This document shows positions 43,685-53,021 of a stretch of DNA of 64,000 nt, one piece after another. The translations under genes and the position numbers were made by a program. Position 1 is the first letter of the stretch. Each line of letters opens with the position of its first letter. Source of the DNA: Microvirga splendida (GTDB taxonomy: Bacteria > Pseudomonadota > Alphaproteobacteria > Rhizobiales > Beijerinckiaceae); assembly GCF_016427565.1 (NCBI RefSeq), contig NZ_JAELXT010000004.1, positions 204,981 through 268,980 on the forward strand. The letters run 5' to 3'. The notes under the pieces are model-generated. The model searched no databases. It saw only the letters and a program-made list of their open reading frames with translations, and was not told the origin of the DNA.

Positions 43685-45097
43685 GTGAACGAGAAGAATT
43701 CCAAGAAGACGTATCGCTTGCTCTTTGGGGCGATGACCTCGGTGTTCGTGCTCATGGGCGCCAGCGGGGCTTCGGCGGAAACCTTGGAGAGCGCGCTGGC
43801 GCGCGCCTATAGCAGTAACCCCGAGCTGAATGCCCAGCGGGCCGGGGTTCGGGTCCGGGACGAGGACGTCGCTCAGGCGAAGTCCGGCTATCGCCCGCGG
43901 ATCAATGCGACGGCGGATATCGGGCGCACCTTCACCGAGGCTGATACCGGCAGGCCGAGAGGTCCTTTCGGCGGCGGAAGCAGCATCAGCCGCCTGACGC
44001 CCCGCGGGTTCGGCGTCGAGATCACTCAGCCCATCTTCGACGGATTTCAGACCCGCAATCGCGTCCGTGCTGCCGAGTCCGGCGTGCTCGGTTCGCGGGA
44101 GCAGCTCAACACGACCGAGCAGAGCGTTCTGCTCGATGCGGCGACCGCCTATATGGATGTCCTGCGGGATACGGCCATTCTCGACCTGCAGCGCAACAAC
44201 GTCGAGGTGATCGACGAGCAGCTGCGGCAGACGCGGGACCGCTTCAACGTCGGCGAGGTCACCCGGACCGACGTCGCACAGGCGGAGGCGCGCATTGCCG
44301 CGTCGCGGTCCGAGGCCAGTCTGGCTGAAGCCAACCTGCGCAACAGCATCGCCGTCTATCGCCAGATCGTGGGTGTCGAGCCCCGGCAGCTGGCTCCCGG
44401 TCGCCCTCTGGACGCCCTGACGCCGCGTTCGATTGAGGCGGCCCTGAGGGTCGCCCTGAACGAGCATCCTGCTATTAAGGCGCGCCAGCATGCGGTGGAT
44501 GTGGCCGAACTGCAGGTGAAGGTCGCCCAGGGCGCGCTCGCGCCGCAATTGGGCGTGGCAGGATCGGTCGACCAGCGCTACGACCGCCAGGGGGAAGGAG
44601 ACAGTGCCCTGTCGGCCTCCGTGGTCGCGCGGCTGACGGTTCCGATCTACGAGGGCGGCCAAGTCTACTCCCAAACCCGCCAGGCCAAGGAAGAGGCCGG
44701 TCAGCGCCGCCTCGAGGCGGATCTTGTGCGCGATCAGGTGCGCGCTCAGGTCACCGCGAATTGGGGGCGGCTGGAGGCGGCCCGCGCCCAGATCCAGGCC
44801 GCGCAGGCGCAGATCGATGCTGCCGAGACCGCTTTGAGCGGCGTTCGCGAGGAGGCCCGCGTCGGCCAGCGCACGACCCTGGACGTGCTGAACGCCCAGC
44901 AGGAACTCCTGACGGCCCGTGTTAATCTCATCCAGGCCCAGCGCGACCGGGTGGTGGCCTCCTATGCCCTGGTCAGCGCCATGGGGCGGCTCAACTCCCG
45001 CGCCCTTGCCTTGAGGGTGAATCATTATAGCCCGACGATCCATTACCAGCAGGTCAAGGATCTTTGGATCGGAACGACCATTCCTGACGGTCGTTGA
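43685..45097 (+). CDS. tolC: TolC-family outer-membrane efflux/secretion channel
   Basis: The protein has about 470 residues. A Sec signal peptide (hydrophobic LLFGAMTSVFVLMGASGASA) is followed by two repeats of the OEP fold with long coiled-coil helices rich in Ala and Gln. Typical segments are GFGVEITQPIFDGFQTRN, LRDTAILDLQRNNVEVIDEQL, GEVTRTDVAQAEARIA and RTTLDVLNAQQELLTARV. It forms the exit duct for type I secretion and RND pumps. GTG at 43685 has the better spaced AGGCAGG site; GTG at 43679 would add two residues. A terminator follows. Confidence 0.93.
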   Translation: MNEKNSKKTYRLLFGAMTSVFVLMGASGASAETLESALARAYSSNPELNAQRAGVRVRDEDVAQAKSGYRPRINATADIGRTFTEADTGRPRGPFGGGSSISRLTPRGFGVEITQPIFDGFQTRNRVRAAESGVLGSREQLNTTEQSVLLDAATAYMDVLRDTAILDLQRNNVEVIDEQLRQTRDRFNVGEVTRTDVAQAEARIAASRSEASLAEANLRNSIAVYRQIVGVEPRQLAPGRPLDALTPRSIEAALRVALNEHPAIKARQHAVDVAELQVKVAQGALAPQLGVAGSVDQRYDRQGEGDSALSASVVARLTVPIYEGGQVYSQTRQAKEEAGQRRLEADLVRDQVRAQVTANWGRLEAARAQIQAAQAQIDAAETALSGVREEARVGQRTTLDVLNAQQELLTARVNLIQAQRDRVVASYALVSAMGRLNSRALALRVNHYSPTIHYQQVKDLWIGTTIPDGR

Positions 45098-45104
45098 TAA
45101 GTTT

Positions 45105-45145
45105 CGGGGCCAGAGCTTTTTAGTTCTGGCCCCGCTTGTTTTCTT
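45105..45145 (+). terminator. Terminator of tolC
   Basis: CGGGGCCAGA and TCTGGCCCCG (45105-45114 and 45125-45134) form a perfect 10-bp stem with a 10-nt T-rich loop, followed by CTTGTTTTCTT. It lies 7 bp after the tolC stop. Confidence 0.85.
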
Positions 45146-45170
45146 GAAGCTTGCGTAAAATACTTAACGA

Positions 45171-45191
45171 ACATTCATGAGAATGTGATTC
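45171..45191. promoter_or_regulatory. Palindrome and GANTC site upstream of popZ
   Basis: ACATTC and GAATGT (45171-45176 and 45181-45186) are perfect arms around ATGA, and GATTC (45187-45191) is a CcrM-type GANTC methylation site. They lie 28-48 bp before the popZ ATG. PopZ is a cell-pole protein, so cell-cycle control is plausible. This is by position only. Confidence 0.3.
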
Positions 45192-45218
45192 TTAGCGTAA
45201 TTTGATTTGGATACGGCT

Positions 45219-45773
45219 ATGGGTTCATCGAGCCTGAAAGTTAACGAGCCATCGATGGAAGATATTCTTGCTTCCATCCGGCGGATCATCTCCGACGACC
45301 AGGAAACGCCAGCCTCAGAACCTCAGGAGCCGAGTTCCTCACCCTTGAAGAGCGTGCTGGACATCGCGGAGCTCCATGTGTCGCCGCTCATCGGCACGAG
45401 CCCCAACGAGCCGCTTCTGGGCCCCTGGAGCCGAGGGGATGCCGAGTTCGTCGACAGCCGTTCCGAGGCCGGATCCTATCCTGAATGGAGGGCGCCCGAT
45501 GCGGCGGACGAACCGGCTGCCATCATCGTGCCCGAGCCCGTTGTGAAGGCTGCCGCCGATAGTCTCCTCTCCGGTGCGGCCAGCGCCTCGGTGTCCGGTG
45601 CCTTCAACCGCCTGAGCGAGACCGTGAAGCCCGCCCAGCCCCAGACGGTCGAGGATCTGATGAAGGAGATGCTGCGGCCCATGCTGAAGACCTGGCTCGA
45701 CGACAACCTTCCTTCCCTGGTCGAGCGTCTCGTCCGGGATGAAATCGAGCGCGTGACCCGCTGCCGGGGCTGA
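45219..45773 (+). CDS. popZ: PopZ family polar scaffold protein (DUF2497)
   Basis: The 184-residue protein has the N-terminal motif SMEDILASIRRIISDD, a variable acidic/Pro middle (residues about 30-130) and the C-terminal helical block TVEDLMKEMLRPMLKTWLDDNLPSLVERLVRDEIERV. These two ends with a disordered centre define PopZ. It assembles a matrix at the cell pole that holds ParB and cell-cycle proteins. TTG at 45207 opens the frame, but the ATG at 45219 is preferred. tolC-popZ-valS is a common order in this bacterial order. Confidence 0.92.
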   Translation: MGSSSLKVNEPSMEDILASIRRIISDDQETPASEPQEPSSSPLKSVLDIAELHVSPLIGTSPNEPLLGPWSRGDAEFVDSRSEAGSYPEWRAPDAADEPAAIIVPEPVVKAAADSLLSGAASASVSGAFNRLSETVKPAQPQTVEDLMKEMLRPMLKTWLDDNLPSLVERLVRDEIERVTRCRG

Positions 45774-45864
45774 GATTTCAGCCCCTCTGTTGACTTCATC
45801 CAATCCGTCCGGTTTGTAGCCCACTTGCTTGCGCGTTGTTCGCGCCAACAGGCCGGTACCTATC

Positions 45865-48573
45865 ATGATGGACAAGACGTTCGATCCTTCCTCTGTCGAA
45901 GCCCGCATTTCCACCCGCTGGGAGGAGGCCGAGGCCTTCAAGGCCGGTCGCCAGGATCGCAAGGACGCCGTACCCTACACCATCGTCATCCCGCCGCCGA
46001 ACGTGACCGGCTCGCTCCACATGGGGCATGCCCTCAACAACACGATCCAGGACATTCTCTGCCGCTTCGAGCGCATGCGCGGCCGGGACGTGCTCTGGCA
46101 GCCGGGCATGGACCATGCCGGCATCGCCACCCAGATGGTTGTCGAGCGCCAACTCGCCGAGCGCCAGATCCAGCGCCGCGACCTCGGCCGCGAGGAGTTC
46201 ATCAGCCGCGTCTGGGAGTGGAAGGAAGAGTCCGGCGGCAAGATCAAGAGCCAGCTCCAACGCCTCGGCGCCTCCTGCGACTGGTCGCGCGAGCGCTTCA
46301 CCATGGACGAGGGCCTGTCCCAAGCCGTGCTGAAGGTCTTCGTCGACCTCTACAAGCAGGGCCTGATCTACAAGGACAAGCGCCTCGTGAACTGGGATCC
46401 CAAGTTCCAGACCGCTATCTCCGACCTGGAGGTCATGCAGGTCGAGGTGAAGGGCAATCTCTGGCACATCCGCTACGCCATCGACGGCGCGCCAGATCGC
46501 TCGATCACGGTGGCTACCACCCGTCCCGAGACCATGCTGGGCGATGTGGCCGTGGCCGTGCACCCCGAGGATGAGCGCTACAAGGACCTGATCGGGAAGT
46601 TCGCCATCCTGCCGCTGGTGGGCCGTCGCATTCCCATTGTGGCCGACGAATATTCCGACCCGGAGAAGGGCACCGGCGCGGTGAAGATCACGCCGGCGCA
46701 CGACTTCAACGACTTTGAAGTCGGCAAGCGCCACAAGCTGCCGCTCATCAACATCTTCGGCACGGAGGCGCAGCTTGCGCTTGCCGGGAACGAAGGCTTC
46801 CTCGAAGGGCTCCAGCAGACGGACGATCTCAAGGCCGTTCTCGCCCTCGACGGCCTCGACCGGGCCGAGGCGCGCAAGCGCATCGTGGCGATGCTGGAGG
46901 AGCGCGAGATCCTCGTCCAGATCGAGCCGAACACCCACGTGGTGCCGCACGGCGACCGCTCGAACGTGGTGATCGAGCCTTACCTCACGGACCAGTGGTA
47001 CGTGAACGTGAAGCCGCTCGCCGATCGCGCTCTCGGCGTGGTGCGCAAGGGCCAGACCAAGTTCGTGCCCGAGAACTGGGAGAAGACCTACTTCCAGTGG
47101 CTGGAGAACATCGAGCCTTGGTGCGTCTCGCGCCAGCTCTGGTGGGGCCACCAGATCCCGGCCTGGTACGACGACCAGGGCAACGCCTATGTGGCCATGA
47201 GCGAGGAAGAGGCTCTGGCCGAGGCGCGCGCCAAGCACGGCAAGGACGTGGCGCTCAAGCGCGACGAGGACGTGCTCGACACCTGGTTCTCGTCTGCCCT
47301 GTGGCCGTTCTCGACCCTCGGCTGGCCGAACGATGCGCCGGAACTCAAGCGCTACTACCCGACCAACACCCTGGTCACGGGCTTCGACATCATCTTCTTC
47401 TGGGTCGCCCGCATGATGATGATGGGCCTGCACTTCATGGATGAAGTGCCCTTCGACACGGTCTACATCCACGCCCTCGTCCGCGACGAGAAGGGCGCCA
47501 AGATGTCGAAGTCCAAGGGCAACGTCATCGACCCGCTCGACGTGGTGGAACAGTACGGCGCCGATGCCCTGCGCATGACGCTGGCCTCCATGGCCGCGCA
47601 GGGACGCGACATCAAGCTCTCCGTGCAGCGCGTGGAGAACTACCGCAACTTCGCCACCAAGATCTGGAACGCGGCGCGCTTCGCCGAGATGAACGAGTGC
47701 CGCCGCGTCGAGGGCTTCGATCCGAAGGCCGTGACGGAGACGCTCAACAAATGGGCGCTCAGCGAATGCGCCAAGGCGATCAACGAGGTGTCCGCGGGCA
47801 TCCAGGCCTACAAGTTCAACGAGGCGGCGCTCGCAGCCTACCGTTTTGTCTGGAATGTGTTCTGCGACTGGACGCTCGAACTCGCCAAGCCCGTGCTGCA
47901 GGGCGCCGACTCCCCGGCGAAGACCGAAACGCGGGCGACGATTGCGTTCATCTTCGACGAGATCTGCAAGCTCCTGCATCCGTTCATGCCCTTCCTCACG
48001 GAAGAGCTGTGGGCGATCAAGGGCGAGGACGGCCCTCGGCGGGAGACGATCCTGGCGCTCGCCCCGTGGTCGAGCCTCGATCACCTCATCGACGAGAAGG
48101 CCGAAGCCGACATCGGCTGGGTGGTGGATCTCGTCAACGAGATCCGCTCGGCCCGCTCCGAGACGAACGTGCCTGCGGGCGCGCAGATCCCCCTGGTGCT
48201 CGTGGCGTCCTCCACCGACGTGCAGGCTCGCGCCGGCCGCTGGGGCGATATCGTGAAGCGCCTCGCGCGCATCTCGGACATCTCCTTCGCGGAGGCCGCT
48301 CCCAAGAGCTCGATCCAGCTCCTCATCCGCGGCGAGGTGGCGGCCCTGCCGCTGGAGGGCGTGATCGACCTCGACGCGGAGCGCGCGCGCCTCGCCAAGG
48401 AAGTCCAGAAGCTCGATGGTGAGGTGTCCAAGATAGACGCGAAGCTCGGCAACGCGGATTTCATCAAGCGCGCGCCGGAAGAGGTGGTCGAGGAGCAGCG
48501 CGAGCGCCGCGAGGAGGCGCTGACCCGCAAGGCGAAGATGGAAGAGGCGCTTGGACGACTGAAGGACGCTTGA
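45865..48573 (+). CDS. valS: Valine--tRNA ligase
   Basis: The 902-residue class Ia synthetase has the HIGH motif as HMGH in PPPNVTGSLHMGH and the KMSKS motif as KMSKSKGN. The editing domain lies in between (about 200-400). Other ValS segments are VTTRPETMLGD-like sequence and WWGHQIPAWY. A C-terminal coiled coil (about 835-900) is typical of ValS. The start is the first of two adjacent ATGs at 45865; the frame upstream is unrelated. Confidence 0.96.
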   Translation: MMDKTFDPSSVEARISTRWEEAEAFKAGRQDRKDAVPYTIVIPPPNVTGSLHMGHALNNTIQDILCRFERMRGRDVLWQPGMDHAGIATQMVVERQLAERQIQRRDLGREEFISRVWEWKEESGGKIKSQLQRLGASCDWSRERFTMDEGLSQAVLKVFVDLYKQGLIYKDKRLVNWDPKFQTAISDLEVMQVEVKGNLWHIRYAIDGAPDRSITVATTRPETMLGDVAVAVHPEDERYKDLIGKFAILPLVGRRIPIVADEYSDPEKGTGAVKITPAHDFNDFEVGKRHKLPLINIFGTEAQLALAGNEGFLEGLQQTDDLKAVLALDGLDRAEARKRIVAMLEEREILVQIEPNTHVVPHGDRSNVVIEPYLTDQWYVNVKPLADRALGVVRKGQTKFVPENWEKTYFQWLENIEPWCVSRQLWWGHQIPAWYDDQGNAYVAMSEEEALAEARAKHGKDVALKRDEDVLDTWFSSALWPFSTLGWPNDAPELKRYYPTNTLVTGFDIIFFWVARMMMMGLHFMDEVPFDTVYIHALVRDEKGAKMSKSKGNVIDPLDVVEQYGADALRMTLASMAAQGRDIKLSVQRVENYRNFATKIWNAARFAEMNECRRVEGFDPKAVTETLNKWALSECAKAINEVSAGIQAYKFNEAALAAYRFVWNVFCDWTLELAKPVLQGADSPAKTETRATIAFIFDEICKLLHPFMPFLTEELWAIKGEDGPRRETILALAPWSSLDHLIDEKAEADIGWVVDLVNEIRSARSETNVPAGAQIPLVLVASSTDVQARAGRWGDIVKRLARISDISFAEAAPKSSIQLLIRGEVAALPLEGVIDLDAERARLAKEVQKLDGEVSKIDAKLGNADFIKRAPEEVVEEQRERREEALTRKAKMEEALGRLKDA

Positions 48574-48595
48574 GGCAGCGTTTCAGCCCTATGAC

Positions 48596-48632
48596 GTCGT
48601 CATGCCCGGCCTTGTGCCGGGCATCCACGTTT
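48596..48632 (+). repeat. Dispersed palindromic repeat, copy 1
   Basis: The unit contains CATGCCCGGC, CTTGT and GCCGGGCAT, then CCACGT. It is a short GC-rich hairpin of the kind found in many copies between genes of Bradyrhizobium, Azorhizobium and Methylobacterium relatives. It lies about 22 bp after valS and could act as its 3' hairpin. Confidence 0.65.
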
Positions 48633-48650
48633 CAGGGGGGCAGCAGTACC

Positions 48651-48691
48651 AAAGACGTGGATGGCCGGGACGAGCCCGGCCATGACGGTCT
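48651..48691 (-). repeat. Dispersed palindromic repeat, copy 2 (inverted)
   Basis: This is the same unit in opposite orientation. Read on the minus strand it has GTCATGGCCGGG, CTCGT, CCCGGCCATCCACGTC. Together with copy 1 it forms a larger inverted pair separated by 18 bp, and it stops just before the mntH stop codon. The two copies differ at a few matching stem positions, so each hairpin has been kept by compensating changes. Confidence 0.65.
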
Positions 48692-48693
48692 GC

Positions 48694-50040
48694 TCATCCC
48701 AGCACGAAGTCCACCAAGAGCTTTACGTTCAGCACCACGATCACCGCCGCGATGATGCCGGCAAGGGCCGTGAGCCAGCGCGGCGTGACGAGGGCGCCCA
48801 TCTTGGCCTTGGAGGCGGTCATCGTCACTAGGGGAATGATCGCGAAGGGGAGCTGGAGGCTCAGGATGACCTGGCTCAGGATCAGCAGTTTCGCCGTGCC
48901 GCTCTCGCCATAGGCGATGGTGACGATGGAGGCCGGAACGATGGCGATGCCGCGGGTGACGAGTCGGCGCATCCAGGGCGCCATCTTGAAGTTGATGAAG
49001 CCTTCCATGACGATCTGGCCCGCCATGGTGGCCGTGACCGTCGAGTTCAGGCCGCAGCACAGGAGCGACAGGCCGAACAGCATCGGGGCGATGGCGCTGC
49101 CCAGGATCGGCTGGAGCAGCGTATGCGCCTCGCCGAGCTCGGCGATCTCCGTCCGCCCCGTGTGGTGGAAGGCGGCTGCGGCGAGGATGAGCAGCGATGC
49201 GTTGATGGTAAGAGCAAACATCAGCGCGATGGTGGAATCCCAGGTGGCGAAGCGCAGGGCCTCGCGCTTTTCAGGAACCGTGTCGCCATAGGCGCGGGTC
49301 TGCACGATGCCGGAATGCAGGTAGAGGTTATGCGGCATCACCGTCGCGCCGAGGATTCCGAGCGCCAGGTAGAGCATGTCCGGATCGGTGACGATCTGGG
49401 TCGTCGGCGCAAAGCCCGCGATCACGCCGGCCCAGTTCGGGTCGGCCATGGCGATCTGAATGCCGAAGCAGACCGCGATGACGCCGAGCAGGGTGATGAT
49501 GAAGGCTTCGACCCAGCGGAAGCCGAGATTCTGCAGATACAGGATCAGGAACACGTCGAGCGCCGTGATGATGACGCCGATCTCGAGCGGGATGCCGAAG
49601 AGCAGGTTGAGGCCGATGGCCGTGCCGATGACCTCGGCAAGGTCCGTGGCGCAGATGGCGAGTTCCGCCAGCGCCCAGAGCACCCAGGCGACGGGCCTCG
49701 GATAGGCGTCGCGGCAGGCCTGGGCGAGGTCGCGGCCGGTGGCCACCGCCAGCCGGGCGCAGAGCGACTGCAGGATGATCGCCATGATGTTGGAGATCAG
49801 CGCCACGGAGAGCAGGGCGTAGCCGTATTTCGAGCCGCCCGCCAGCGAGGTCGCCCAGTTGCCCGGATCCATGTAACCCACAGCCACCAGATAGCCCGGG
49901 CCGAGGAACGCCGCTGCCCGCCGCCACGTCGAGCCCGACCGCACGGCAATCGAGCGGTTGACCTCCGGCAGGGAGGGCAGGTCCGAGGAGCGCCGCCACG
50001 CGGCCTTCTGCACGAGGGAGACGGGAGCCGACTGATCCAT
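48694..50040 (-). CDS. mntH: Nramp-family Mn2+/divalent metal transporter
   Basis: The 448-residue inner-membrane protein has 11 hydrophobic segments. The metal-site motifs are DPGNWAT in helix 1 and MPHNLYLHS in helix 6, both intact. A cytoplasmic leader of about 40 residues precedes helix 1. It imports Mn2+ (or Fe2+) with protons. The frame also opens at a TTG 7 codons upstream, inside the palindrome; the ATG at 50040 is preferred. Control by a Fur-family manganese regulator is likely from the operator at 50056-50072. Confidence 0.94.
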   Translation of the reverse strand: MDQSAPVSLVQKAAWRRSSDLPSLPEVNRSIAVRSGSTWRRAAAFLGPGYLVAVGYMDPGNWATSLAGGSKYGYALLSVALISNIMAIILQSLCARLAVATGRDLAQACRDAYPRPVAWVLWALAELAICATDLAEVIGTAIGLNLLFGIPLEIGVIITALDVFLILYLQNLGFRWVEAFIITLLGVIAVCFGIQIAMADPNWAGVIAGFAPTTQIVTDPDMLYLALGILGATVMPHNLYLHSGIVQTRAYGDTVPEKREALRFATWDSTIALMFALTINASLLILAAAAFHHTGRTEIAELGEAHTLLQPILGSAIAPMLFGLSLLCCGLNSTVTATMAGQIVMEGFINFKMAPWMRRLVTRGIAIVPASIVTIAYGESGTAKLLILSQVILSLQLPFAIIPLVTMTASKAKMGALVTPRWLTALAGIIAAVIVVLNVKLLVDFVLG

Positions 50041-50055
50041 GGTCACTTTCTGCAG

Positions 50056-50072
50056 TTGCAAATTATTTGCAA
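50056..50072. promoter_or_regulatory. Mur/Fur-like operator in front of mntH
   Basis: TTGCAAAT-T-ATTTGCAA is a perfect 17-bp palindrome with its centre at 50064. It lies 16-32 bp upstream of the mntH ATG. Fur-family Mn-responsive regulators (Mur) of rhizobia bind sites with TGCAAAT-type arms upstream of mntH or sitA. The assignment is inference from the match and position. Confidence 0.65.
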
Positions 50073-50266
50073 TAAGAGGCTAGCGTGGAACAAACGTCCG
50101 GGCAAGAGGAGAGTTGCACAAAGTTGCAACAGATGGCTCGGCCTTACCCAAAAGGGACAGCGCGCCTGTTGAGCAGGGCTGCGTTCGGCTGTTCGGGCGT
50201 GACAAGAGGCTTGAGGTTTGCTCTAGGTTTCCCAAAACCTGAACGGACATCAGACAAGGGATGGAC

Positions 50267-52243
50267 ATGCTCGAGAGCGTCCTGATTGCCAATCGCGGCG
50301 AGATCGCGTGCCGCATCATCCGCACCGCCCGGCAACTGGGGATGCGCACCATTGCGGTCTATTCGGAAGCGGACGCGGAGGCGCTCTTCGTGCAGATGGC
50401 GGACGAGGCCTATCTCATCGGCCCCGCGCCCGCCCGCGAGAGCTATCTCCAGATCGACAGGATTATCGAAGTCGCCAAGCGCGCCAAGGCAGCCTCCATT
50501 CATCCGGGCTACGGCTTCCTGTCCGAGCGGGCCGAGTTCGCCGAAGCTTGTGCTGCGAACGGTATCGTGTTCGTCGGCCCGCCGGCCTCGGCGATCAAGG
50601 CCATGGGCCTGAAGGATGCCGCCAAGGCCCTCGTGCAGCAGGCCGGCGTGCCGGTGGTGCCGGGCTACCATGGCGCCAAGCAGGACCCCGACTTCCTGCG
50701 CCAGAAGGCCTACGAGATAGGCTATCCGGTTCTCATCAAGGCGGTCGCGGGCGGCGGCGGCAAGGGCATGCGGCGGGTCGAGAAGGCGGCCGATTTCGAC
50801 GCCGCGCTCGAGAGCGCCCAGCGCGAGGCCGCGAGCGCCTTCGGCGATCCGCGCGTGCTGGTGGAGAAATACATCCTCTCGCCGCGTCACATCGAGATCC
50901 AGGTCTTCGCCGACAGCCACGGCAACGTGGTGCACCTCTTCGAGCGCGACTGCTCGCTCCAGCGCCGCCACCAGAAGGTGATCGAGGAGGCGCCGGCTCC
51001 CGGCATGCCGCCCGAGATGCGCGACGTCATGGGCCGGGCCGCCGTCGAGGCCGCCCGCGCAGTCGGCTATGTGGGCGCCGGCACCGTCGAGTTCATCGCC
51101 GACGGCCGCGAGGGCCTGCGCCCGGACCGCTTCTACTTCATGGAAATGAACACCCGCCTGCAGGTGGAGCATCCGGTCACGGAAGCAATCACGGGGCTCG
51201 ACCTCGTGGAGCTGCAGTTCCGCGCGGCGTCCGGCGAGCGCTTGCCGTTCTCGCAAGACGATCTCGCCATCGATGGCCATGCGGTCGAGGCGCGCCTTTA
51301 TGCGGAGGATCCGGAGAAGGAGTTCCTGCCCTCGACCGGAAAGCTCTGGGCCCTGGAATTCCCGGAAGGCGAGGGCATCCGCATCGACACCGGCGTCGAG
51401 GCCGGAGCGGAGGTCACGCCCTATTATGATCCGATGATCGCCAAGGTCATTGCGCACGGCGCGACCCGCGAGGAAGCGCTTTCGCTTCTGGCGGAGGCGC
51501 TCGGGCAGACGATCGTCGCCGGTCCCAAGACCAACGCGGCATTCCTGAAAAAACTCTGCGAGGCGGAAGGCTTCAGGGCAGGGGAGTTCGACACCGGCTT
51601 CATCGACCGCAATCTCGACGCGCTCGGCGTCGGGCCTCAGCCACGCGACGATGTCGCCGTATCGTTCGGCGCGGCGGCGCTCATCTCGCGGGAGATCGAG
51701 CGGCTGCGCATGGCCGAACTGCAGAAGAGCGACGAGCCGTCCTCGCCCTGGTCGAACCCGGACGGCTTCCAACTGCTCGGCGCCCGCAGTGTCGGCGTGC
51801 CGCTTCTCGTCGACGGCGAGCGGGTCGATGCCCGTGAGGTGTTCAGCCCCGACCATCATGGCGCGAGCACGGTGGCTTTCGGCGAGAGCGACCCCTGGGC
51901 CGACGAGGAGATCGACCGGGAGATCGAAGCGCCGCATGGTGTCTACATCCTGCGCAACGGGCGCCAGACACTGGTGCAGCCTTACGATCCCTTCGATGTG
52001 GATCTCGAACACATGGACGAGGGCGGCTCAGTGAAGGCGCCAATGCACGGCAAGCTCGTCGCCGTGTTCGTGCAGCCGGGCGATCGGGTCGAGAAGGGGC
52101 AGCGGCTCGCCATCGTCGAGGCCATGAAGATGGAGCACGTGCTGGTGGCGCCCTCCGATGCCGAGGTGGCGGAGATCGCCGCCGAGCCGGGCGCCCAGGT
52201 GGCGGAAGGTTCACGCCTGATCGTGTTCAAGACCAATGATTGA
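50267..52243 (+). CDS. Biotin-dependent acyl-CoA carboxylase, alpha subunit
   Basis: The 658-residue protein starts MLESVLIANRGEIACRIIRTARQLG. An ATP-grasp biotin carboxylase domain (1-450) has the glycine loop AGGGGKGM and FMEMNTRLQVEHPVTE. A middle BT-type region follows, and a C-terminal biotinyl domain carries EAMKMEH with the biotinyl lysine at about 621. Propionyl-CoA, methylcrotonyl-CoA or another acyl-CoA could be the substrate; no beta (carboxyltransferase) subunit lies in the window. AAGGG 6 nt before the ATG at 50267 makes it more likely than the ATG at 50261. Confidence 0.92.
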   Translation: MLESVLIANRGEIACRIIRTARQLGMRTIAVYSEADAEALFVQMADEAYLIGPAPARESYLQIDRIIEVAKRAKAASIHPGYGFLSERAEFAEACAANGIVFVGPPASAIKAMGLKDAAKALVQQAGVPVVPGYHGAKQDPDFLRQKAYEIGYPVLIKAVAGGGGKGMRRVEKAADFDAALESAQREAASAFGDPRVLVEKYILSPRHIEIQVFADSHGNVVHLFERDCSLQRRHQKVIEEAPAPGMPPEMRDVMGRAAVEAARAVGYVGAGTVEFIADGREGLRPDRFYFMEMNTRLQVEHPVTEAITGLDLVELQFRAASGERLPFSQDDLAIDGHAVEARLYAEDPEKEFLPSTGKLWALEFPEGEGIRIDTGVEAGAEVTPYYDPMIAKVIAHGATREEALSLLAEALGQTIVAGPKTNAAFLKKLCEAEGFRAGEFDTGFIDRNLDALGVGPQPRDDVAVSFGAAALISREIERLRMAELQKSDEPSSPWSNPDGFQLLGARSVGVPLLVDGERVDAREVFSPDHHGASTVAFGESDPWADEEIDREIEAPHGVYILRNGRQTLVQPYDPFDVDLEHMDEGGSVKAPMHGKLVAVFVQPGDRVEKGQRLAIVEAMKMEHVLVAPSDAEVAEIAAEPGAQVAEGSRLIVFKTND

Positions 52244-52297
52244 CCTGCGGCGCATCGCCGGATGTCCGATCTGCGATGCGCATGGTTGAAAGCAGAC

Positions 52298-52735
52298 ATG
52301 GCACTTCACCTGATCAAACTCTGCGTCGGCTGCGACTCGATCACCGATCTCGAGGAATGGATCGAGGAGAACCGCGCGCTTCATCGCCGGCTCGGTCGCG
52401 ACTACGAGCAGACGCATACGACCCGCATGGTGCCGAAGCGCGTGGATGAGCTTCTGGGCGGCGGTTCGCTGTATTGGGTCATCAAAGGCCATGTGGCAGC
52501 CCGGCAGGCGCTTCTCGACGTGCGCCCCTTCACCGATGGAGAGGGCATCGGGCGTTGCCGGTTGGTGCTGGACCCGAAGGTGGTCGCTGTGGAGCCGAGG
52601 CCCTACCGACCGTTCCAGGGCTGGCGCTATCTCGTTGCTAAGGATGCTCCGCGTGATATCGATGGGAAGGCGGGCGATCTGGCCAAGATGCCCGAGGACA
52701 TGCGTCGGGAACTGGCCGAACTCGGCCTTCTCTAA
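52298..52735 (+). CDS. DUF1489 family protein
   Basis: The 145-residue cytoplasmic protein starts MALHLIKLCVGCDSITDLEEW and has THTTRMVPKRVDELLGGGSLYWVIKG, GRCRLVLDP and RPFQGWRYL, which define this alphaproteobacterial family. The function is unknown; the RxxxxxxxGGSLYWVIKG core suggests a nucleic-acid-related role at best. Of two in-frame ATGs, the one at 52298 gives the family N-terminus. It follows the carboxylase gene by 54 bp and may share its transcript. Confidence 0.88.
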   Translation: MALHLIKLCVGCDSITDLEEWIEENRALHRRLGRDYEQTHTTRMVPKRVDELLGGGSLYWVIKGHVAARQALLDVRPFTDGEGIGRCRLVLDPKVVAVEPRPYRPFQGWRYLVAKDAPRDIDGKAGDLAKMPEDMRRELAELGLL

Positions 52736-52760
52736 CATATGTGAGTTTGGAGGCGCTGCG

Positions 52761-53021
52761 ATGAAGCTCCCAATCGTCCTCTCTCTCCTGCTGATGGCCA
52801 CAGCCGGTCCGGCGCTTGCGAAAGAGTGCCGCACGCCGCACCTGCCGCCGGGCATGGAGGTGAGGCTGCCGCCCGGCTGCGAGGAGCCCCTCCCGGCCAC
52901 CCGTTCAAGGGCGGAAAGGCGGGACGGCCCCAGGGCGGAGCAGGGCTTCATCGATCTCGGCAACGGCACGCAGGTGCGGATCAGCGGCCGCGTCCGCGCC
53001 GAGATGGGCTTTCGCCGTTAG
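52761..53021 (+). CDS. Small exported protein, 86 residues
   Basis: A signal peptide (MKLPIVLSLLLMATAGPALAKE, cut after about residue 20) is followed by a short Pro/Arg-rich mature part with two cysteines (KECRTPH and PPGCEEP) and a C-terminal beta-like stretch (FIDLGNGTQVRISGRVRAEMG). GGAGG 7 nt before the ATG supports the start. Location should be periplasmic. The function is unknown. Confidence 0.72.
   Translation: MKLPIVLSLLLMATAGPALAKECRTPHLPPGMEVRLPPGCEEPLPATRSRAERRDGPRAEQGFIDLGNGTQVRISGRVRAEMGFRR

Noticed and set aside
45796..48084. 762-residue minus-strand frame opposite valS
   Set aside because: Antisense shadow of a synthetase gene with intact HIGH and KMSKS motifs.
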